Shown here one piece after another: positions 57,350 to 64,000 of a stretch of 64,000 nt of DNA. How positions within the stretch are numbered: the stretch's first letter is position 1; each line of letters opens with the position of its first letter. The notes beneath the pieces are model-generated. The model was not told where the DNA came from and made no database searches. It saw only the letters and a program-made list of their open reading frames with translations. Origin of the DNA: Cyanodermella asteris (lineage: Eukaryota > Ascomycota > Lecanoromycetes > Ostropales > Stictidaceae); the NCBI GenBank assembly GCA_900618795.1, contig UYJD01000001.1, positions 1,866,723 to 1,930,722 on the forward strand, read 5' to 3'. Position numbers and translations under genes: made by a program.

Positions 57350-58459
57350 ATGGCAGCGAAGATGCTTCGCCTAGACGAGAAGCTCCCCGTCATGCCCGCA
57401 AACCCGAACCACATGCTCCGTTTCGTTCCGCCTTCGTCAAAGTCTTCAGTACCATTCCTGGTCATCGGAGCCGGACTTCCCCGGACCGGTAGGATTGAAC
57501 CGATCTCGAACTTTGGGGGGAAACAACTTGCTGACTCTCTCAGGTACCAAGACGTTCGCCAAAGCTCTCGAGATCCTAACAAACGCCCCGGTCCACGATG
57601 GCGCCTTTCAATCCTGCGTCGGTAAATTCCGTATCCGTCGGCAATGGGCACGTAAGTCCCCGGGACCCCCCCTTCTTCTACCCCTCCGCCGTCCGCCATC
57701 TCTCGAGAAACCCCCGTACAAGATTGAATGGCCGCTGACGAGTATCAGGCGCAATGGCCCTTCGCAGTATCCCCGCCCCTCAACGGACCACCTCCCAGGA
57801 AATGGAACTCCACACCCTCCTCTTCTCCCTGACCGACGGCTTCTCCGGAACCAGCGGCGACTCACCGGCCGTGTACTTCGTCCCCGAACTCATGCGTGTG
57901 CATCCGACGGCCAAAGTCGTGGTCTTGACGAGGGGGGTGGAGGGCTGGGATAGGAGTTTCAAGATGTGTGCGAAAATGTGGTACAATAAGTGGTTGTGGG
58001 CGCTGATCTGGCCGGCACCTTGGGCGGGGAACATGGGAAATGTGGTCCGGTTCTCGATGCGCATGGAGCGGGAGCGGTTTGGGCATTTGGTCCAGAGGGA
58101 TTCGCTGAGCGTGCATGAGAAACTCTTGATGCGGGATGTGCCGGCGGACAGGCTGGTGGTTTGGGATCCGAGGGATGGGTGGAGTAAGTATCTTGCCTTT
58201 GGTGATTTCGAACGGCGTAACGAGAGTGTGAGAAAAGTGGAGAGGATGCTGACTCGAGATCACAGAACCACTGTGCGAGGCTTTGGGTCTGCCGGTCCCC
58301 GATGTTCCGATCCCACATGAGAATCTGCCGCATGAGTTGGAGGCCATGAGGAATACATGCGCGGTGTACGGGCTGTTCTGTTGGGTTATCATCTTCGGTC
58401 TGGCTTATCTGCTGCTGTCTTTCTTGCCGACTTTATCGAACCGGGACTTGTGGTGGTAG
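57350..58459 (+). CDS. Sulfotransferase-like P-loop protein, four exons
   Basis: Exons 57350-57488, 57544-57621, 57749-58183 and 58266-58459 join in frame to 281 aa. The P-loop-like 5'-phosphosulfate site FLVIGAGLPRTGTKTF spans the first intron (about residues 36-51). A later VHPTAKVVVLTRGVEGWDRSF carries the Arg and Ser expected of the 3'-phosphate site. The end has VPDVPIPHENLPHE and a C-terminal hydrophobic anchor (YGLFCWVIIFGLAYLLLSF). It belongs to the large fungal sulfotransferase-like family whose substrates are mostly unknown. Intron 2 is 127 nt. Confidence 0.85.
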
Positions 58460-58561
58460 GACAGGTGCGTGTGGATAATGAGACGACGGGAACTCGCTGG
58501 AAACACCCTCACGAGATGGAGTTTATAGATGACGGGAAGATCGGAAACTCGAGACAATAGA

Positions 58562-59203
58562 TCAGAAAGCTGGAAGTTGCGACCTTTTCAAAAGTTTGAA
58601 ATGGAAGCTTGTTTGTACATAGGTCTGCGGCAAAAGGCCTCGTTGTCCAAGCGCAACACATGGTTGTTGACAATGATAATGCTTCAAAAATGCCCTCGAC
58701 CAGTTTGGGTCCTGTCTTGGGTGAACAAATTTCAGCCTGCCGGAGAGAGCAATGCCTGTGAGAGCCGTGACTACCGCCCAAGCTGCTGCTATCAGCCAGT
58801 TGGCGGAAACGAGGGCGCGCAACTGATGAACGCGAAGTAGGAAGCGCACAATGACGACCAGATAGGGGATTGAAAGCCGATTATGGCGCTGTACACATAT
58901 GATCGGCCACTCGACTGGCGAGCCATGTTCGAAGATTGAGCGAAGACAATGAGTAGTAGCCTTTGAGAGTAGACATGAGCAAGAGAATTCGACTTGATGG
59001 GTTGATACAAGTAGAAAAGGAAGGCTCATGAAGCCAAACATGAGAGGCCTGATGGGGACAGGCAAGAACCGCCAGCATGTTCGATATTCGACATAGCAAC
59101 AGAGATGATCTCTCGCTTTGGATGGCGCGGCCACTTACCCCAGATTTTCCATCAAACCAATCACGAGAACCGTGTCCTTGTTGAATCGGCGCCGATTCAC
59201 CAT
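58562..59203 (-). CDS. Possible small membrane protein, two exons
   Basis: A candidate only. Exon 1 (59203-59139) has an ATG (MVNRRRFNKDTVLVIGLMEN) and a perfect GTAAGT donor. Splicing to CATCAG at 59049 opens a long minus-strand frame (59048-58562) in the right phase, giving 183 aa with hydrophobic segments (GPLMFGFMSLPFLLVS, IPYLVVIVRFLL, WLIAAAWAVVTALTGIAL). The pattern vaguely recalls DUF1772-type four-helix proteins, but the match is weak, no clear branch point was found, and the C-terminal part looks unconstrained. It may be a decayed gene or chance. Confidence 0.3.
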
Positions 59204-59586
59204 GCATGTTGATGCAGCAGCGTCAAGTTGAAATCGAAGGTTGAGGTGTGGGGCTGACCTCCACACAAAAGATGTCAACCCACGCAGGGATAACAGCTCG
59301 ATATACCCCCCAACAATGCCCTGGCTGGCGCATAGCACGCTGAGCTATCTATTTGTGAAGCGATCTGCTTGATAGAAGCTTCAAATAGACCAGCTGCAGG
59401 ACTTTGCCGGACGCTTACCTCCCTGCTGACTTCTCCTAGAATTGAGGGGGTTGGAGGCCACCTTGGAGGCCCAGCTGAGTATCTCATGTCTTTGTTAAGA
59501 ATCCGTCATTGCTCTATCATCGTGCCGTGTTCGATGATGATTGATCTTGCTGATTTCCCAAATCCTGGTAACCCCCCTTCGGCACT
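59204..59586. other. Short intergenic region
   Basis: 383 bases upstream of the HSL-type hydrolase; no gene and no clear motif are seen. Confidence 0.5.
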
Positions 59587-60726
59587 ATGAGCGAGATCAG
59601 GCATCTACCGGTTCATTATGACAAGCCCTCGCCTGTCCTTTCGCGACAGCCCTTCAAGGCTCTCTGGATCGTACTCAGCGCAGTTCTTCTGCTGGCAGTT
59701 CGTTTTCCGGCCTGGTGTCTTTACTACCTTCCTACCTGGACACGACCAAAGCGATGGTCATGAAAACAGTCTATGTGGGTGCAACTCTTTCGATGGTGGT
59801 TCAGCACCAGCCCGAGCTTTCGTTTGGAACTCACCAAGCCGGCGAAAGCTGAAGGGCCCCTGGACGATGTCATTCCACCGGCACCAAAGCACCTCCTCCA
59901 CGGTGTTCTGTCTCCGGAACAGACCGACGTGCGACCCGAAGCCAGGCCCGGCAACTGGTATCTGCAAAGGTACGACGCCAATCAACCCGGTCACGTAATC
60001 ATCTTCTTCTTCGGCGGCGGATACGTGATGGGGAACCACCAGCCCAGGGCAGTGTACTCGCCCATGATCGACAGGATACTTCCGACGCTGGGCGGTGCGA
60101 AATGGTTCGGCGTCGGGTACCGCCTTGCCTCGACCAAGGGCAATCATTTTCCAGCTCAACTCTTCGATGCGGTCTCGGCGTATCACCACGTTCTGTCCAT
60201 GGGCGTTCCAGCCTCGAGGGTAACCCTGCTCGGGGAATCAGCTGGTGGGAATATTACTCTCGCGCTCCTTCGCTATATCGTCGACAATCCCAATCTCATG
60301 CCTTTACCAGGAAGCGTGATCCTGTCCTCGCCCTGGGTCGACTTATCTCCAGAACGACAAGCGGTCCGACTGAACCCGAAACGGACATCGGATTTTGCTG
60401 CTCAGGAGGTTCTTGAGTGGGGAGCTGCAGCGTTTGTTCCCAGTAACATGACTCACTCTGACCCCTATATATCGCCTGCTCTCCATCCTTTCGGCTGCAA
60501 CGTGCCTCTGTTCGTTGCAAGCTCAGAGCAGGAGTGTTTGTCCGCCACAGTCGACGACTTTGTGAGCAAGATGCAGAGAATGCAAGGCAACGATGTCGTG
60601 CCGTACAAGTTCGAGGTTGGGAGCCACTCAACATTCACTTTGGGTGCTTTGATGGGATTTGACAGTGAGCAAGACGATGCCATTCGTGCTTTCAAGCAAT
60701 TCTTGACCAAACGTCAATTGCTTTGA
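59587..60726 (+). CDS. HSL-type alpha/beta hydrolase with in-frame TGA
   Basis: From ATG 59587 (MSEIRHLPVHYDKPSP) one frame of 380 codons reaches the TGA at 60724-60726, with a TGA inside at codon 59 (59761-59763). The upstream part has an N-terminal TM helix (WIVLSAVLLLAVRFPAW), usual for this fungal subfamily. Downstream follow IIFFFGGGYVMGNH (oxyanion region; the usual leading His of HGGG is Phe), the nucleophile in LLGESAGGNI, SPWVDLS, the acid region SSEQECLSATVDDF, and the base His in VGSHSTF. A 48-nt in-frame intron (59757-59804, GTCATG...TTCAG) could remove the stop, but it lacks a branch point and would delete family-like residues. An ATG at 59773 could start a cytosolic form of 317 aa. 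Confidence 0.82.
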
Positions 60727-61794
60727 AAATATCAAGGCTGGATTTGACGAATGGGTGGTGCGACAACATGGACCGATATGATCACTGATTTATCAGTAAC
60801 ACTGCTCTGGTACCATTTGCGTGTCCGTAGCTTTGCTTCGTAGACACAGAGCTTGGTGTCAGACCATAAGTCCTCGTCAGGCGGCTCTGGCGATTGTTCA
60901 CATTCCAAAGACTAGCCGGTCCGTATCCGCCCGCGCGTCCCAATGTCATGGCTCATATCGACGTCGTCCTGGAAACAATCTACCATAGCCGTATCACGGA
61001 AGACTTTGCTTTGCATCCGTCAGTCCTGAGCAGATGGAGGCTGACAAAGTGCTCCCTCCCATGTCCCGGAATCGCCGAAGGCCGTGTGTCAGGATTGCAT
61101 CCAAAACCGTCACTTCGAAGCGTTCCCGATGATAACTGAACCCTACTGGTCCGATTTACGCGGTGTCAGAGCACGACAATGATCCGGTGCAGGACTTCAA
61201 GGCGAGATTGGAAAGGACAATTGGCTCTGGAGCGCAGTGCACTGTTTGTGAACAATATTCCTAGAAAAGGTTGAATTGTCTGGTTTTTCGGCCCGGACCC
61301 ACGGAAATAGCTTGCGTTGCATAAACATGAGGGAGGGAATTGTGCATCGTATCACCGGGATCTGAGTCCATACCTACAACGGAACTCACTGACGTACATG
61401 TCAAAGAAGTTCTGACCGAAACCTAGATCCACGAAGCTCTCCGCAGCAGATCCTTTGTGTGGAGTCCGTACTCCATCATCGGTCTTTCGGCCTCTCGGCC
61501 CCCGCGTCTACCTCTACCGGCCACTTCTCATGGTATAATGGCCTACAACATTCATCGGCAAGTTGCAAATCCTGCTGCATAGACGCCCAAGTGCTAGGCA
61601 AGCTCGTGCGGGGAGTTCTCAGATACGAGACTAGGTAGGCATGCATCTCGGCGAAATCTACGCCTACCCGAACAGCTTGCGGGGAAACAACATGTACATA
61701 AGGCTTCATCATGTCGTCACAACCATAAAGTGAATCAAAAGCTCTCAAAGTAGATCTTCCTTTCAATCACCCTAATTGCACCAATTGCTTCAAC
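60727..61794. other. Intergenic region
   Basis: About 1.07 kb between two same-strand genes. Short open frames have no motifs; nothing else is supported. Confidence 0.6.
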
Positions 61795-63009
61795 ATGCCA
61801 CCGCCCTTCCGCGCCGACCACATTGGCTCCTTCATCCGTCCCGCCCACCTCCTCGAAGCCCGCAGCACCGTCGACCGAGCCTTCGGCGCCTCCACCCCCG
61901 AGTCCGCCCCCGGCACGATCGTCCCGGTTCCCTCGCAGGCCCCCGACGAAGCTCTCGCCGCTGCGCAAGCCTCCGCCATCAAGGCCGTCGTCGAAGAGCA
62001 AATCCGCCGAGGCATCACCCCCATCACCTCCGGCGAATTTGAACGATGGTCCTTCTTCAGCGGCTTCTACGACAAACTCGACGGCGTCCAATACCGCTAC
62101 ACCGATTTCGCGACGCAAGCGCGAGCAGGACTCCCTCACGCGCGGAGAGCGCCGAAAATAGGGCAGAAGGGAAACCCGGTTGAGTTTGTGTACGGGAAGA
62201 TCAAACGGACCAAGAGCCCGTTTCTTGAGGATTGGTTGTATCTGAGGAGCTTCCTACCGGAGAGTAGGTGGAGAGAGATCAAGATGACGTTCCCGCCGCC
62301 GGGGTGGTTTCACATCATCAGGGAGGATGGCATGAGTTATGATCCCGCGGTTTATGGCTCGGACGAGGAGGTGTTGGCGGATCTGAGCAAGGCGTTGAGG
62401 GAGGAGTTGATGGAGCTGTACGATGCGGGTTTGCGTTGGGCGCAGATTGATGATCCGAGTTTGCTATTCTGGATTGATCCGGAGTTTGTCGGCGCAACGG
62501 AGCAGCTTCTTGACCAATATATCAAGGCTCACAATGACGTATTGGCAGGACTGCCTTCCGACATGACTGTTGGCATTCATCTGTGCCGGGGAAACTATCC
62601 TTCAGGTGATTTTCTGTTGTCCGGCAGCTATGACAAGATTGCAACAAAGCTGCTGCAGGAGCTCAAGTACAAGCTCTACTACCTGGAGTTCGATACCGAC
62701 CGAGCCGGTGACTTCTCTCCTTTGAGGGGTTTACCGAAGGAAAAAGCTGTGGTCCTTGGACTTGTGACCACTAAGCATCCCGAATTGGAGAATCTAGACA
62801 CTCTTAAGAGCAGAGTATATCAGGCTGCGGATGTCATTGCGGAAGGCCAAGGTCGAAGTCGCGAGGTAGTGCTCCAGGAGAACTTGGCGGTCAGTCCTCA
62901 ATGCGGGTTTGCGAGCGTCAACTTCGGAAAAGGGAAAGATTTTGAGGAAGAGAATCAATGGCAAAAACTGGAGCTTGTGAAGAAGCTGGCTGGGGAAGTT
63001 TGGAAATGA
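61795..63009 (+). CDS. MetE-like (cobalamin-independent methionine synthase fold) protein
   Basis: A single-exon frame of 404 aa from ATG 61795 (MPPPFRADHIGSFIRPAHLL). It corresponds to the C-terminal catalytic barrel of MetE: the start FRADHIGSFIRP is the family's usual opening, and the zinc ligands are visible as His262 and Cys264 (GIHLCRGN), Glu298 (YYLEFDTDRAG) and Cys370 (SPQCGFAS). Single-barrel relatives of about 400 aa are common in fungi and are thought to transfer methyl groups to thiols. The true substrate is not known, and it is too short to be the full methionine synthase. No targeting signal is seen. Confidence 0.92.
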   Translation: MPPPFRADHIGSFIRPAHLLEARSTVDRAFGASTPESAPGTIVPVPSQAPDEALAAAQASAIKAVVEEQIRRGITPITSGEFERWSFFSGFYDKLDGVQYRYTDFATQARAGLPHARRAPKIGQKGNPVEFVYGKIKRTKSPFLEDWLYLRSFLPESRWREIKMTFPPPGWFHIIREDGMSYDPAVYGSDEEVLADLSKALREELMELYDAGLRWAQIDDPSLLFWIDPEFVGATEQLLDQYIKAHNDVLAGLPSDMTVGIHLCRGNYPSGDFLLSGSYDKIATKLLQELKYKLYYLEFDTDRAGDFSPLRGLPKEKAVVLGLVTTKHPELENLDTLKSRVYQAADVIAEGQGRSREVVLQENLAVSPQCGFASVNFGKGKDFEEENQWQKLELVKKLAGEVWK

Positions 63010-63690
63010 CAAAATAGCAGTGAGGAGCTAAGGTTCATGAAATGTTTTTGTACCAATCGCTAGGCAATTTTGAAAGCCCGTCAACAGGACGCTCGGGTTC
63101 CACACCGTTCATCGTTTGATCAGAGGGCTTTGCGATGTATCAGTACGATCACATCACCAGACGTTTGGCTCCTCGGTCGGTCTAAGGACTAGCCGATTAG
63201 CTAGCCGGTGTTCCTGTCCGGGAGTCTGCCTAGTGCCTGATCGAGTCCTTGCTGAGCACTTTACGAAGCACTCAGCTGTTACTCATTTGACTTGTTAAGA
63301 GAATGTCCCTTGAAGCGTCTAGCTCAAGATACACCTGGACATCAGGCCAAGAACTTCATTCAGCCATTGGAAGGATTCTGGAAAAGATCACATGCAACGA
63401 GGGATAGCCCGTCCTCATGATATTTGGCATCTTTGTGAATGCTACTCACTGCAACACAGTGCTCGGCATCGTCAAAGACCGAAAGTGTCTAGGTTTGGCA
63501 TTCGTTGAACAGTCATTCTCTGGGACGTACCCTTGAGGTTGTCATTGAGCGGGCGAAAGAGACATGAGTTCTGGGTCGGAGGTCGTACAGACCACACCTG
63601 CGGGATGGAAATCTGATCAGTGACACTGTTCCCACAAGGAGGTAACCTGCCTTTTCTCGACCCAACCACACCATGCTTGCGCTTCTATCA
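63010..63690. other. Convergent intergenic region
   Basis: About 680 bases between the MetE-like gene and the SPF30 gene; no gene is seen. Confidence 0.6.
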
Positions 63691-64000
63691 TCATAATTCG
63701 TCTTCCTTGTCCTGGTCATAAATGTGTCTCGTCCGTGCCTGATCTTTCCGCATCGCCTGACCAGAGCCAGTGAAACCAACTGCAAAGAAGCATTAGCCGA
63801 TCTCCCGGTCTACAATTTTGGAGGGGATGGTTCATACCTCGGGCATTGACGCCTTCGCCAGTTTTGAACATGCTTGTCTTCTTCATCATCTTGCCCATCT
63901 TGCCTTTGTTGCCAGCCGAAAACTCTTGCCACTTGCTCTTGCCCGCCTCGAGCTCTTTCTGCGCCTTGATCTTCTTGGGTACCTTCGCGGGCTTGGGCGG
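63691..64000 (-). CDS. SPF30/SMNDC1 splicing factor, C-terminal part
   Basis: The gene enters from the right edge. One exon (64000-63838) reads a Lys-rich stretch, then KWQEFSAGNKGKMGKMMKKT and SMFKTGEGVNAR. A short intron (63837-63780) splits a Val codon, and the last exon (63779-63691) gives VGFTGSGQAMRKDQARTRHI and a Tyr-Asp acidic end before TGA. The SMF+TGEGV..RVGFTGSG signature is that of SPF30, a Tudor-domain protein that helps assemble the spliceosome. The Tudor domain would lie outside the window. Confidence 0.88.

Noticed and set aside
7781-60726. RIP (C to T mutation of repeats) as the cause of the in-frame stops
   Set aside because: CAG to TAG fits the RIP preference, but the surrounding genes are not AT-enriched, carry no further damage, and I see no duplicated copies in the window.

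Overview
This is a gene-dense window from a filamentous ascomycete (Pezizomycotina, most likely Dothideomycetes). The evidence is short introns (about 45-200 nt) with GTAAGT-like donors and CTRAY branch points, GC-rich third codon positions, pyrimidine-rich promoters, and typical fungal families: TRI12 transporter, RCR protein, secreted pepsin-like protease, Tht1/KAR5 and KAR9. Family names come from motifs I recognise; no database was searched. I see no retroelement, intact DNA transposon, tRNA or rRNA gene.

Layout. 1-1801: two minus-strand ORFs in tandem, an acidic repeat protein cut by the left edge and a 200-aa unknown. 3263-5839: a KAR9 homologue with an interrupted in-frame leader. 7781-9737: a TRI12-type transporter with an in-frame TAG. 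10900-18282: a CH-like protein, acylphosphatase, glyoxalase-like protein, a six-exon two-TM protein and mitochondrial ribosomal protein uL6m. 19365-23897: KAR5/Tht1, PYM and the respiratory subunit QCR9. 23948-29053: a TAP-like alpha/beta hydrolase and a secreted aspartic protease. 29715-46213: UBR1, an IBtk-like Ank-RCC1-BTB protein and RPA135 of RNA polymerase I. 48878-56490: ARL8, an RCR-type protein and the inner nuclear membrane protein SRC1/HEH. 57350-63009: a sulfotransferase-like protein, a possible small membrane protein on the other strand, an HSL-type hydrolase with an in-frame TGA, and a MetE-like protein. 63691-64000: the 3' part of an SPF30 splicing factor.

Most genes are core housekeeping functions: ribosome and rRNA production, N-degron proteolysis, respiration, mRNA processing, lysosomal/vacuolar GTPase and nuclear envelope. 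No biosynthetic cluster is evident. KAR9 and KAR5 both carry names from nuclear fusion and positioning.

Most worth checking are four places where a clean reading frame is interrupted by, or continues past, a stop codon: three TAG sites or pairs and one TGA. These may be simple nonsense changes or assembly errors. They are also what would be expected if transcripts were repaired by the A-to-I editing (UAG to UGG) known from sexual tissues of other filamentous ascomycetes. A second point is SRC1, whose intron has two branch-point/acceptor pairs that would give a two-TM and a one-TM isoform, parallel to the known alternative splicing of yeast SRC1.
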